A stretch of DNA of 64,000 bases, taken from the IMG/VR virus record IMGVR_UViG_3300045952_000362, positions 1 to 64,000 of that record. One strand, 5' to 3'. Made by a program: the position numbers and the translations under genes. The notes beneath the pieces are model-generated. The model searched no databases. It was not told where the DNA came from and saw nothing but the letters and a program-made list of their open reading frames with translations. The first letter of the stretch is position 1; each line of letters opens with the position of its first letter. Below, one piece after another: positions 39,638-48,533 of the stretch. The DNA is from a virus.

Positions 39638-41397
39638 TGGCTTACTTTCCAACCTCCGAAACGGGATTGCAATTCGCTACTTCGTCGCCGGGACCAAACG
39701 TCGCACCATCCCAGACGATTACAGCCAGTGGATCAACGAACACCAAGGGCAGCTATACGGAGTTGATCTCCTCGGCTGCGTTTACGGCCAACTGGGCTTA
39801 CGTCTACACGTACGCATCCGCTGCCTCGAATGGACGGCAATACCTCTACGATATTGCGACCGGGGCTGCGGCCGCTGAGGTCGTGCGACTCCCAGATATT
39901 CTGGCGTGGGGCGGCCCCACCTCTGCGCATGCAGGTGCGGCGGGCAATCTGCCGTTCCCGTTGGCCGTCGCATCCGGTACTCGTGTGGCGGCCCGCTGTC
40001 AGTCCACGACAGGTGGCGGTACGTTGAATATCTTGGTCCGTCTCATTGCGGCCGGTTCGCTCGTTGGCATCTCAACGTTCACGAATCACGGAGCGGTCAC
40101 AGCCGATAGCGGTGGCACCTCATACGATCCAGGCGGGTCGGCTAACACCAAAGGTTCCTACACGCAACTCGCTGCCAGTACGGCCGCGGTCGCGCAGTAT
40201 CTGATGCTCATGACGAGCGTCGGAGGTAACACGCAGCCGACTTCGAATGGATGGGCCATCGATATCGCTACCGGTGCCGCCGCGAGTGAGGTGGTGCTGA
40301 TCCCGGACCTTCGGCAGTCCGTGTTGAATGAAAGCACGGACGGTGTCCTGCTTTGGCAACCGTCATGTCATGCATTTCCGGTTTACATTCCCGCGAGTAC
40401 GCGCATCGCAGTGCGTGCTTCTGTTGTGGGTACCGACGCGACCGACCGTCTCATCGACATGTCGATCTATATCGGCACAGCTCCGGACGAACCGGTAACG
40501 AATCCGGCCACGTGTGAGTACTACCCGGCGAGTGCTTTGAACCTCTCCTATGTGACGTATCCTGTCGGGCCAGGGGCCACAGTCGATATCATTCTACCGG
40601 CCGCAGGGGCCAACAACACCAAGAGCGCCTACGTACAAGCAGTGGCCTCAGCACCGTTCACGAGTAACCAAGCAATCATCCACTGGCAATTTACGCAGTC
40701 ACTGAGTCGGACTTGCCTGCTCGACATTGCCACGGGAGCGGCCGCAAGTGAAACAGTGGTGGTACCGAATCTGCTCAACGAAGGAAATGCGGGGTCGACT
40801 TCCTGGGTGGGCAAGTCGTGGGATCTGCCTCTCAGTATTCCGATGGGGTCGCGCATTGCAGCACGGTATCAGATCAACGATATCACAGGCGGTCTGACGC
40901 CCAACAGCGGACCTCAGATCACCTTGAGTGCGGGTGGCGGTCGTCCGGGCATTACTTCGTTCACCAACTACGGGGCGGCGACGAGTACAAGTCGCGGGAC
41001 GCAGGTGGACCCCGGCGGCACCATCGACACGAAAGGCAGCTACTCGCAGATGACCGCGAGCACGGCCGCTGTCTCGCAATCGATTACACTGTGCATGACG
41101 GGCATCGGTAACACGGCTCCGACCAGCTCTCGATGGAAGATCGACATCGCCACCGGGGCTGCCGCATCGGAGGTCGTGTTGATTCCAGATCTGCTCTATA
41201 CGGCGGCAGGAACCGTGTTCCGCTACCAGGGTTCGGGGCAGACCTTCCCCACGTACATTCCGGCAAGCACAAGAATCGCAGTGCGAGCTTCGAGCGGTAT
41301 CAACGATGCGACGGACCGTCTCATCGATGTGGCCGTTGTCGTCGGCACTGCTCCGGCCACAGTCGCATTGGAACGAGCATTCACATTCATCGGTTAA
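39637..41397 (+). CDS. Tail fibre or receptor-binding candidate with four beta repeats
   Basis: 586 residues from the ATG at 39637. Four tandem domains of about 137-154 residues, each opening with a TKGSY/TKSAY motif and carrying a DIATGAAAxE core at about 72, 209, 363 and 503, followed by a VxxPDL strand and a (F/L)P(V/L)xIPxSTRIAVR strand. The last gene of the tail block and made of surface-type beta domains, it is the best candidate for host recognition. The codons of the repeats have drifted, so the duplication is old. Confidence 0.75.
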   Translation: MAYFPTSETGLQFATSSPGPNVAPSQTITASGSTNTKGSYTELISSAAFTANWAYVYTYASAASNGRQYLYDIATGAAAAEVVRLPDILAWGGPTSAHAGAAGNLPFPLAVASGTRVAARCQSTTGGGTLNILVRLIAAGSLVGISTFTNHGAVTADSGGTSYDPGGSANTKGSYTQLAASTAAVAQYLMLMTSVGGNTQPTSNGWAIDIATGAAASEVVLIPDLRQSVLNESTDGVLLWQPSCHAFPVYIPASTRIAVRASVVGTDATDRLIDMSIYIGTAPDEPVTNPATCEYYPASALNLSYVTYPVGPGATVDIILPAAGANNTKSAYVQAVASAPFTSNQAIIHWQFTQSLSRTCLLDIATGAAASETVVVPNLLNEGNAGSTSWVGKSWDLPLSIPMGSRIAARYQINDITGGLTPNSGPQITLSAGGGRPGITSFTNYGAATSTSRGTQVDPGGTIDTKGSYSQMTASTAAVSQSITLCMTGIGNTAPTSSRWKIDIATGAAASEVVLIPDLLYTAAGTVFRYQGSGQTFPTYIPASTRIAVRASSGINDATDRLIDVAVVVGTAPATVALERAFTFIG

Positions 41398-41413
41398 CAG
41401 GAGGCACAGAGCA

Positions 41414-41833
41414 ATGGCAAAGTTCGCTGTCGTCGTCAAGGATCCACAGGTCGCTCGCGAGCGAGAGATCGAACGTAACTTCAAGCACAACCTTCCTTCG
41501 TTGCGCGACAACGTGGGAAATGTCGGACACCGGACCATGCTGCGCAAGCAAGTCGAAGCGATGGTCTCACCCAAACAGGCTGGCGATCTACACACGCACA
41601 TCGACGAAGACTGTCCGATGGGACTGCCGAACTGCCGCAACTGCGGCGACCCGGATCATGCGGCCGATTGCGCAAGCAAGGGCCACTGCCCCGATTGCGG
41701 CACCAAGCACGGCATCGCGCCATCCTCGGTGGTAGCGGCCAACGGATTCGAACTCATCGAGATCGACGGACCAAAGGAGGACGAGGAATGGGATCGTCTC
41801 CAGAAGAAGTTCGTCGCAAAGAAGAAGGCGTGA
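41414..41833 (+). CDS. Zinc-finger-like hypothetical protein of the lysis region
   Basis: 139 residues from the ATG at 41414, with AACAGGAGGCACAGAGC upstream. A cysteine-rich patch (CPMGLPNCRNCGDPDHAADC, then CPDCGTKHG) in residues 62-97 suggests two zinc sites. The N-terminal part is basic and helical. Its stop overlaps the endolysin start. Function is unknown. Confidence 0.65.
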   Translation: MAKFAVVVKDPQVAREREIERNFKHNLPSLRDNVGNVGHRTMLRKQVEAMVSPKQAGDLHTHIDEDCPMGLPNCRNCGDPDHAADCASKGHCPDCGTKHGIAPSSVVAANGFELIEIDGPKEDEEWDRLQKKFVAKKKA

Positions 41834-42360
41834 TGGAACCGTCTTGGTTTGAAATCGCTGCTCGCTATCTCGGTGTGAAGGAAATACCGGGAGCGGGCAG
41901 CAACCCCACCATCATGACGTGGGTGCGCCGAGTCGCCGTCGGTCCATTCAAATGGATCGCGGGCGTCTACAAGGATGACGACATCGCGTGGTGCGCGCTG
42001 TTCGTGAACAACTGCCTCGTCGAAGCAGGACTGCCGCAGACCGGCCTTCTCTCAGCACGGTCGTTCCAGAAGTACGGACGACAGCTGGTGGCCCCGCGTC
42101 TGGGGTGCATCCTGGTGTTCGACGGTGGGCTGCGCGGTCCCGGCTTTGGACACGTGGGGTTCTACGTGGGCGAGACCGCGGACGGGAAGATGTTGCGTGT
42201 GCGGGGAGGAAACCAGAACAACGCCGTGAGCGAGATCTGGATGACACGCAAGCGCTTGTTGGCCGATGGAATGCGTTGGCCGTTTGGTGTCGACCTACCG
42301 GTGCCGGCCCCGGTGGTGCTCGAGTCAGATGGGATGCCGGCATCAACCAGTGAGGGATAG
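41833..42360 (+). CDS. Endolysin, CHAP-like peptidoglycan amidohydrolase or endopeptidase
   Basis: 175 residues. NlpC/P60-CHAP type of the TIGR02594 pattern: catalytic Cys54 in DDIAWCALFVNNCLVEAGLP, His107 in GFGHVGFYVGE, and the GGNQNNAV motif at about 125. No signal peptide is visible, so it needs a holin for export. The C-terminal 25 residues are a flexible tail. Located beside a holin-like gene and a lipoprotein, it forms the lysis cassette. Confidence 0.88.
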   Translation: MEPSWFEIAARYLGVKEIPGAGSNPTIMTWVRRVAVGPFKWIAGVYKDDDIAWCALFVNNCLVEAGLPQTGLLSARSFQKYGRQLVAPRLGCILVFDGGLRGPGFGHVGFYVGETADGKMLRVRGGNQNNAVSEIWMTRKRLLADGMRWPFGVDLPVPAPVVLESDGMPASTSEG

Positions 42361-42802
42361 ATGAAGTACTTTCGCTTAACGATCGTGTGGTCGTTCGTTT
42401 GCATTCGTCGTCTTGCTCGGCCCGTCGATCGTTGCTCAGGGTGTCGCGCAGGTCACGCAGGGAGGCGTCGATGCACCGAGGGCGCCCAACACTCCGAACG
42501 TCTGGGGCAATTCGTTCCTCTGGGCATTCGCCAGTTCGTGGATCATGCGGTGGCTCCGCGAGCATCCAAGCGTGAGTGCGTTCTCGTCGGAGACGTCGCT
42601 CAAACTTCAGCGCCTCATCGCCGGGGCGGTTGCGTTCCTGAGCGGACTCGGGATCAGCTTCGTCTTCGACCACAACACCGGCCAGTTGGTGGTCTCTGGG
42701 CTGGCGCTCGCTTCGATCGGTTCGGGGCTGCGTCAGTTCTTCATGCAAGAGTTCGTGTACCACTCCGCCCTCAAACGTCCGTCACCGACCGCAAAGGTCT
42801 AG
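42361..42802 (+). CDS. Holin-like membrane protein with an apparent frameshift in its signal segment
   Basis: The ATG at 42361 directly follows the endolysin stop and gives MKYFRLTIVWSF, then continues in a frame that makes no sense. A shift of one base near 42397 joins it to FAFVVLLGPSIVAQGVAQ and the open frame ending at 42802 (for which only a TTG at 42413 is otherwise available). The joined product, about 146 residues, has a perfect signal peptide with cleavage near AQG and a later membrane helix (AGAVAFLSGLGISFVF). Either a sequence error, a natural frameshift mutation, or recoding. Holin role inferred from position. Confidence 0.6.
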
Positions 42803-42811
42803 GAGGTTCTT

Positions 42812-43372
42812 GTGAAGAGAGTTGCCCTCGCCCTCGTCATCGTGCTGCTTGCCCCGGCATGCTCGCTCGGCTTGCAGTCGCCCGTCACCAATCGTCCCCA
42901 GCTGTCGGCCATCGGCAAGACCGCCGTCTATGGTCGGCAGTTCGTCATCGCGGGCAACGGCGTGTTGACCGGGATCGACACCGTCATGGAGAACGGCGTC
43001 CTGCCGCGCGAGCACGGCATCACCCTACTGCGTGTTATGCAACGCATCGGGGACGAGGCTGTGCGATTGGCCGACATCTTGAAGCTGTTGGACCAAGCCA
43101 CGACCGCGACACAGCAGACCTCGCTGGTCGCTCGCGCGCAGAGCGTCGTTGCCACCATGCGGACGCTGCTCGACAGCGCCATCCTGCCCATCGCCGACAC
43201 ACGGGCGCGTGCCATCATGTCGAGTACGACGGCGACGTTCTCCGCGCTGCTGTCAGACTTCGGTACGACGTTTGTGAATATGCTGGGAGCAGGAACGCTC
43301 CGAGTGTCGGCGGAGGAGTTGTCTCGTGCGCCAGCCGAGTGGCGGTGGGCGATTGAAGGAGGTGTGCAGTGA
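42812..43372 (+). CDS. Lipoprotein of the lysis region, possible outer-membrane spanin partner
   Basis: 186 residues from the GTG at 42812, with AGGAGGTTCT upstream. Signal peptide with lipobox LAPAC (Cys17). The mature protein is helical (VRLADILKLLDQATTATQQT and further long helices). It could be a spanin-type or periplasm-bridging lipoprotein, but it has no proline-rich o-spanin look and no second membrane helix, so the lysis role is uncertain. Confidence 0.6.
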   Translation: MKRVALALVIVLLAPACSLGLQSPVTNRPQLSAIGKTAVYGRQFVIAGNGVLTGIDTVMENGVLPREHGITLLRVMQRIGDEAVRLADILKLLDQATTATQQTSLVARAQSVVATMRTLLDSAILPIADTRARAIMSSTTATFSALLSDFGTTFVNMLGAGTLRVSAEELSRAPAEWRWAIEGGVQ

Positions 43373-43614
43373 TCGAACTTGCGAAGCTGTTGGCCGTGGC
43401 TATCGACGGCATCAAAGCATTCCGTGAGACCCGCGATCGAATGGTTGCGGCCGGAGCAGTGGACCCGGCGGACCTGCCGTCGGATGCCGAACTCATCGAG
43501 CTGTTTCGGGCCGACGCCGTAGCGTTTCGGGATCGCGCTGGCGACCTGCTGCGCAAGTGGGAAACCCCCGGCACGCCCGCCCCCGTTCCCGGCCCGGTCG
43601 ACCCCGGCCGCTAG
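43369..43614 (+). CDS. Last gene of the rightward arm, small helical protein
   Basis: 81 residues from the GTG at 43369, overlapping the previous TGA. Residues 1-65 are helical (MIELAKLLAVAIDGIKAFRE). The tail TPGTPAPVPGPVDPGR is encoded by GC-rich sequence at the edge of island 3 and looks like read-through into the island. Function is unknown. Confidence 0.6.
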   Translation: MIELAKLLAVAIDGIKAFRETRDRMVAAGAVDPADLPSDAELIELFRADAVAFRDRAGDLLRKWETPGTPAPVPGPVDPGR

Positions 43615-43830
43615 AGCCCGTTCCCGGCCCCCCGGCAAGACGTCCGGCGGGGCCGGGAGACGCGCCCCCGCCCCCGGTTTCGGGGCCGCAAGGGGGCGTT
43701 AATGGCCAAGGCCCCCCCGCCCCCGCCCGCCCCGGCCCAACCTGCCGGCCATTAGCGGTCCTATACGGGCCTGAACGGCCCCGCCCCGGCCGGTTGGAAC
43801 GCCCCCGGAACGGCCCCCGCCCCGCGACCG
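43615..43830. repeat. GC-rich non-coding island 3 between convergent arms
   Basis: 216 bases of C/G runs between the last rightward gene and the first leftward stop. It has GCGTTAATGG at 43696-43705 inside a hairpin (GGGGGC...GCCCCC), GGCCATTAGCGG near 43749 and a TTAATTGGG at the leftward stop. A bidirectional terminator would be expected here, and the island is the only candidate sequence. No T-run terminator is seen. Confidence 0.7.
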
Positions 43831-45948
43831 TTAATTGGGTTTGGCGGGCGTCCGTCGCCGCAACACGACGACGTGCGCGGGCCGCGTCAACTCCTCGGGC
43901 GTGTCATACAGACGAGCTGCGTGAAGGTTGTGCAATATGTACGGCGACAGCCGCCACATGAAACGGAACGACGTGCCTTTCTTCTCTACGACTTGCAGCA
44001 AATGCAAATCGTCCAGCATGCGACGGATGGTGGCATTCGGATACGCGATGTCGGTAGCGAGTTCCACACTGGTGCAATAGTCCTTGTCGGTCGGGCAGCG
44101 TTTGTAGATCGCGCGGATGAGATCTTCCTGTCGCTGCGCCACGGTGTCCAACATAACCTTCACCGCCACGCGGTAGTCGGCCTCGGAGACTTCGCGTCGC
44201 CCATGCACCCATGCGAGAGCGCGACAGAGCTTCGACAGTTGCACCCCCAGACGACTGCCGACCTCGGCAAACGGTCGGCCGATGATGTGCTCGCCTCGGA
44301 AGTCCTTCGACACCGTGCCGCGGATGCGGGCACCGAACCGTGCCAGCGCGATGATGCGTCGCTGATACTCTTGCGACAACGTGGGCACGGGGCCGCGAGG
44401 CGCATTCAAGAACGCCGAGGTGACCTCGGCCAGTTCCTTTTGCATCGCGCTGCTGCGGTCCACATTCTCGATGGCTCGTTGAATGATCTGCTCCTCGCTG
44501 TCGTGTTGCAGATTGTCGGCGATGGTGACCTTCAAGAACCGTTCGCCGAGCGACGCGTGTCCCTCGCCCAAGTCGTAGATGCGCGGGGTGACACCGGCGA
44601 TGAACCCGAAACTGCTCTCGTAGCTACGTTCGACTCCGTTGCCGAAGATCTTGCCGCAGCGCCCGTCGTACGCGTCACGGAAGATGCCGAAGATCTCGCC
44701 TTGGTCCAGGTCGCGCATCTCGAACACCGGGGTGAAATCTTTCACGGTCAACAGCTTGCCATTCAGTCTGGGGATGAGCGACGGGTCGCTCTGCCCTTGC
44801 CAGTTGGCTCCGGAGATCAGCGCATGCGGTGTCAGGCTGGACGTGAAGAAAGAGTCCTGCCACGTGGACAGCGCCATCAAGATGGCCGTCTTCGCCGATC
44901 CGGGCGGCCCCACGAGGAACAACCACAGGGGCGGCCCCTCGATCTTCAACGCAAACGCACACGCCAGTGTAATGTCGATGGCGGCCGTATCCTTCAGGAA
45001 CAGCCACTTGTTGAACACCGCGTGCACTTCGGCGAGCGTGGCTGTTTTCTTCTTCGGTTCCTCTTGCGCGAGCTTCCCTTTCTTCAGCACCACCACCTTG
45101 CGGCGGTCTGTGCCCTCGCGACGGGGGTTCGGTCGGAAGAGCTTGTGCAGCTTCTCGAGACAGATGGCGGGGGTGTCTCGTTTGACGGCTCCGTAGACAA
45201 TCCAATCGCGCGTGTCGAACCCACTCGGGAGTTCGGCGGGCCAGTGCGTGAACGTGACACTACGCGCCACACCGCGCAACCGCTTCGCTGCCAGCTCCTC
45301 GCCGCTGTCGCCGGGTTCGTCCAGATCGTACAGGGTGTGCACGTCGCGCCCTTTGAATCTCGAGACCCACTCCGGCTTGAACGTGCCGGCACCCGGCAAC
45401 CCCAACACGACGCCGGGTTTGTCGAGTGTGCGCAGCAACCAGTTCAACGCGATGGCATCCCACTCGCCCTCGCACAGATACACCGGGTCGTTGGGGCGGG
45501 CCGCCAACTCCTGGGACCCGACGAGACCGACATCGCAGCCAGCGGTGCTGCGCATCTGCTTCTTCTCGAGGTCGTAGGTGCGTAGATCGTGCAGCTTGCC
45601 TCGCTCATCTCGCACCGGCAGCACATAGTGCGCCCCGTCCCACCCGAACTTCCACGCCTTGAACGCCGCGATGGGGAGTCCGCGGTGCTTAGCCAATGCC
45701 GCCATCTTCGCGGGCCGCTCCCGCACGTCGCGGTAGAGCTCCATCGCCATCCCCAGATACTTCGCCAGTCCGCCCCCTTCGCCGAGGGTCTTCGAATGCC
45801 ACGCTCCCGTCTTCGTATTGAAATAGAACTTGTCAAGCTTCCCGGTGAACGGACAGTCCGCAATCAGTTCGTCACCGCTCTGCCGTTTGAACTCTACGCC
45901 ATGGGCCGCGTAGGGTCGCGCCTTTGGGAAATCGTCCACGTCAATCAC
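43831..45948 (-). CDS. Primase-helicase: TOPRIM primase fused to AAA+ ATPase
   Basis: 705 residues. Residues 1-65 are a degenerate CHC2-like primase zinc region lacking most cysteines (one Cys32). TOPRIM: VYLCEGEWDAIALNW (Glu160) and HTLYDLDEPGDSGEE (Asp208/Asp210). Walker A is GPPGSAKT at 347-354, with later AAA+ segments TVKDFTPVFEMRDLDQGEIF, FGFIAGVTPRIYDLGEGHAS and LGERFLKVTI. The C-terminal 100 residues hold a winged helix (CTSVELATDIAYPNATIRRM). The helicase part is of MCM/AAA+ style rather than the RecA-like DnaB/T7 type. It overlaps the polymerase gene by four bases. Confidence 0.82.
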   Translation of the reverse strand: MIDVDDFPKARPYAAHGVEFKRQSGDELIADCPFTGKLDKFYFNTKTGAWHSKTLGEGGGLAKYLGMAMELYRDVRERPAKMAALAKHRGLPIAAFKAWKFGWDGAHYVLPVRDERGKLHDLRTYDLEKKQMRSTAGCDVGLVGSQELAARPNDPVYLCEGEWDAIALNWLLRTLDKPGVVLGLPGAGTFKPEWVSRFKGRDVHTLYDLDEPGDSGEELAAKRLRGVARSVTFTHWPAELPSGFDTRDWIVYGAVKRDTPAICLEKLHKLFRPNPRREGTDRRKVVVLKKGKLAQEEPKKKTATLAEVHAVFNKWLFLKDTAAIDITLACAFALKIEGPPLWLFLVGPPGSAKTAILMALSTWQDSFFTSSLTPHALISGANWQGQSDPSLIPRLNGKLLTVKDFTPVFEMRDLDQGEIFGIFRDAYDGRCGKIFGNGVERSYESSFGFIAGVTPRIYDLGEGHASLGERFLKVTIADNLQHDSEEQIIQRAIENVDRSSAMQKELAEVTSAFLNAPRGPVPTLSQEYQRRIIALARFGARIRGTVSKDFRGEHIIGRPFAEVGSRLGVQLSKLCRALAWVHGRREVSEADYRVAVKVMLDTVAQRQEDLIRAIYKRCPTDKDYCTSVELATDIAYPNATIRRMLDDLHLLQVVEKKGTSFRFMWRLSPYILHNLHAARLYDTPEELTRPAHVVVLRRRTPAKPN

Positions 45949-48065
45949 GCCGCCACCTTGTCCATGAACTTAATCTTCTTCGCCTCATGCCAATACTCGT
46001 GCGTCCGAACCAACTTCATCTCAACGGGAAGGGGCTTCGGCAATCCGAGCAGCTTGGTATCCATCTGCATGGCACGGATGACATCCTTCATCAGCCGCAC
46101 GCAGTGCAACTCTTCGGGGACCTCGACCACGATCTCATCGTGAATGGTCAATAGCAACCGCGGCCCGTCTGCCCACTTGGTCCGCAGCATCCGGTCCACG
46201 TTGACCAACGCGTTCTTCATTACATCCGCTGCCGATCCTTGGATCAGGTAGTTCACAGCGCGGTACGCCCAGTCCGGTTCGAACTCGTACCGGCGACCGT
46301 AGGCGTTGTAGATCTCGCCTTCGGCCGTCGCCAGATTGATCATCTTGTCCATGAAGCGTTTGACACCGGGCAGCTCCGTCTCGTACTGCTCGATGAATTC
46401 GATCGCCGCTTCCATACTCGTCTTCAGCAGCGCCGCCATTTTCTTCGGGCCGCCTCCGTAGAGTTTGCAGAACATGATCAGCTTGGCGCACTTGCGATAG
46501 TACTCCGCGTGCTCCTTGAAGTCCTTCCGATTGCCGAAGACCCGTCGCGCAATGTCACCGTGGAAGTCAATGCCGGCGAGCAACGACGCCTGCATCTTCT
46601 TCTCGCCTGACATGAACGCGAACAGCCAGACCTCGATCTGGGAGTAGTCCGGCAAGTACCACACATAGCCGGGTCGGGGGCCGAACGCTTCTCGCGGCCG
46701 CGATTGAATATCGGCCTTACGCCGACCCGTGGTGGCCGACGCCACTTGCATCAGGTTGGGGTCGGAGCACGACAGACGCCCGGTGACCGTACCGGTCTGC
46801 CGGTAGTTGGGGTGCAAGACGTAGACGCCCTTGTCCTCGCGCACCCAGTAGCGTTCGTAGACCTCCAGGAAACTGGAGATGGTCTGGTCGGCCGCCTTGT
46901 ACTCCAATACCGCCTTGGCCAACGGATCCGGCGGCCGTTTGAGCGCCACGCATCGCCGCACACCTGAGTCGTCGGTGCTGTAAATCTTTTTGTAGCCGTA
47001 CTTCTTCCTCTTCCGCCACAACGCATCGGGCACGTCGTTGCGCTGCACCACGTAGCCGGTCGCCATCTTCAAGAGGTGCTCGCCGTTCAACGAGTAGTTG
47101 CGCAGCCCGGTCTTCTTGTTGACGGTCTCCGTGTGGTTGGGCACGTGGCCCCGGTCTTCGTAAAACATCTTCGCCATCTGCGGCGTGCTGTTGTAGTTCT
47201 TCCCGGCAGCACCCTCGCGGTCAGCGATCTTGACTTGCTTGCTCTTGTAGTCCTCGTAGAAGTCTTTCAGCTTGCGGACGACCGGCCGGTGGACTCGCGT
47301 GCCGTGATCCTCCATGCGCTTCAACACCCAGAACACTTCATGCTCGCGGGCGCAGACCTCGCGCATGCGCTTGTCTTTCTGGATCGCCGGCATCCACTTC
47401 TGCCAGAACACCATCGACCGGATGGCGTCCCAGATGGCGTACTCGTTGCAGAGGTCTTCGTCCGCCATCCAGTAATCGGCCTTCACCGGATCGCGGCCAC
47501 CGACGACCTCCGTGCCGTAGGACCACCGCATCTTCTTCGCCAGCAGCCGAGCACGGTGGGTGGATTTCTTCAGTTTCTTCTCGTCGTCCTCCGTGATGCG
47601 CAGGTGCTTCTTCGCCAACGGCTTCAACGCGTAGGTGAGTTCACCCCCAGCGGTGTAGGTGTGGGCCACGATCATGGTGTCGGTGATCTTGCCTTGCACT
47701 TGGATGCCGTCGAACTGCGCCATCAACAGATCGAACCGGGGGTTGTGTCCGATCTTCTCGATGGCGGGGTCTTCCAGGATGCTGCGCACCTTGTCGTGGT
47801 CGCTGCGCTTCCATGTCACCGCCCGTGTCACTGGGTCGACCTTGCCCCGCACCGACGCGGTGTTGCCCTCTTCGTCGCAGAACGAATAGAGGAACGGCCG
47901 TGCCGGCACGATGCGCCGCACGACATCTTTCTGTGGTGCCTTCTTGTTTCCGAAGTTGTACGTCACCTCCCGATACGAACCCCACCCGTTGAGTCCCGTC
48001 GCCTCCGTGTCGAAGGCCACGCGACGTCCCGTGAGACCGAACGGCAGTGCGCGCTTAATCAGCAT
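45945..48065 (-). CDS. polA: DNA polymerase I (family A) with proofreading exonuclease
   Basis: 706 residues. 3-prime to 5-prime exonuclease: VAFDTEATGL (Asp19, Glu21), HNPRFD (Asp112) and EYAIWDA (Tyr209, Asp213). Polymerase: motif A DYSQIEVW at 473-480, motif B RKCAKLIMFCKLYGG (the position equal to E. coli Phe762 is Phe), motif C LTIHDEIVVEVP at 640-650. All catalytic acids are present. In motif A the nearly invariant Arg after DYSQIEL is Trp480, an unusual change. No 5-nuclease domain is visible. Confidence 0.93.
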   Translation of the reverse strand: MLIKRALPFGLTGRRVAFDTEATGLNGWGSYREVTYNFGNKKAPQKDVVRRIVPARPFLYSFCDEEGNTASVRGKVDPVTRAVTWKRSDHDKVRSILEDPAIEKIGHNPRFDLLMAQFDGIQVQGKITDTMIVAHTYTAGGELTYALKPLAKKHLRITEDDEKKLKKSTHRARLLAKKMRWSYGTEVVGGRDPVKADYWMADEDLCNEYAIWDAIRSMVFWQKWMPAIQKDKRMREVCAREHEVFWVLKRMEDHGTRVHRPVVRKLKDFYEDYKSKQVKIADREGAAGKNYNSTPQMAKMFYEDRGHVPNHTETVNKKTGLRNYSLNGEHLLKMATGYVVQRNDVPDALWRKRKKYGYKKIYSTDDSGVRRCVALKRPPDPLAKAVLEYKAADQTISSFLEVYERYWVREDKGVYVLHPNYRQTGTVTGRLSCSDPNLMQVASATTGRRKADIQSRPREAFGPRPGYVWYLPDYSQIEVWLFAFMSGEKKMQASLLAGIDFHGDIARRVFGNRKDFKEHAEYYRKCAKLIMFCKLYGGGPKKMAALLKTSMEAAIEFIEQYETELPGVKRFMDKMINLATAEGEIYNAYGRRYEFEPDWAYRAVNYLIQGSAADVMKNALVNVDRMLRTKWADGPRLLLTIHDEIVVEVPEELHCVRLMKDVIRAMQMDTKLLGLPKPLPVEMKLVRTHEYWHEAKKIKFMDKVAA

Positions 48066-48468
48066 TCGCGTTCAACCACGAGATCGTGCGGCACCGTTTG
48101 CAAATGAAGTTCTCGTGGCACTTGCAGGGTTGCGTTTCCCAGTAGCGCATCCACGAGCGCATGATCTCTTCTCGTCTGGTCAGCCAGATGTGGAAGAAAG
48201 CGAAGTAGTTCGCAGCGTCCTTTAGTCTCGAGACCGGCGGATCGCTGTTGACGTGGCCGTGTATGCAGAGGTGTTGCAGCGCCGTGGTCTGCTTGTCCAG
48301 CAGATTGCCCAGCACCTGAAATGGTTGCTGGTTCCACGTCACGCAGCTGTCCAACACATTGAGGAGGGCGACGCCGGTGGGGGCGTAGTCGCTCTGTCGG
48401 CTGGCGATGACAGAGAGGGCGTCGTCGTAGAATTGCGAGATCGCGTCGTACTGCTCTTTCAGATTCAT
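48055..48468 (-). CDS. Putative nucleotide-modification-associated (DUF1599-like) protein
   Basis: 137 residues from the ATG at 48468 (an upstream ATG at 48486 is an alternative). The pattern IASRQSDYAPTGVALLNVL, LLDKQTTALQHL and RLKDAANYFAFFHIWL resembles DUF1599 (nucleotide modification associated domain 1), which is found in phages with altered nucleotide metabolism. A C-terminal CKCHENFICKRC is a probable zinc site, an addition to the domain. The match is by pattern only. Confidence 0.45.
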   Translation of the reverse strand: MNLKEQYDAISQFYDDALSVIASRQSDYAPTGVALLNVLDSCVTWNQQPFQVLGNLLDKQTTALQHLCIHGHVNSDPPVSRLKDAANYFAFFHIWLTRREEIMRSWMRYWETQPCKCHENFICKRCRTISWLNANAD

Positions 48469-48533
48469 GGGACGAGTCTCCTGCAAAACGGGAAGGAGGC
48501 GAGCCCGAAGGCCCGCCCCCCCGCACCCGCGAC

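Noticed and set aside
43873-45585. 570-residue plus-strand ORF opposite the primase-helicase
   Set aside because: Antisense shadow; the sense strand has clear TOPRIM and Walker motifs.
47076-48107. 343-residue plus-strand ORF opposite DNA polymerase
   Set aside because: Antisense shadow of family A polymerase codons.
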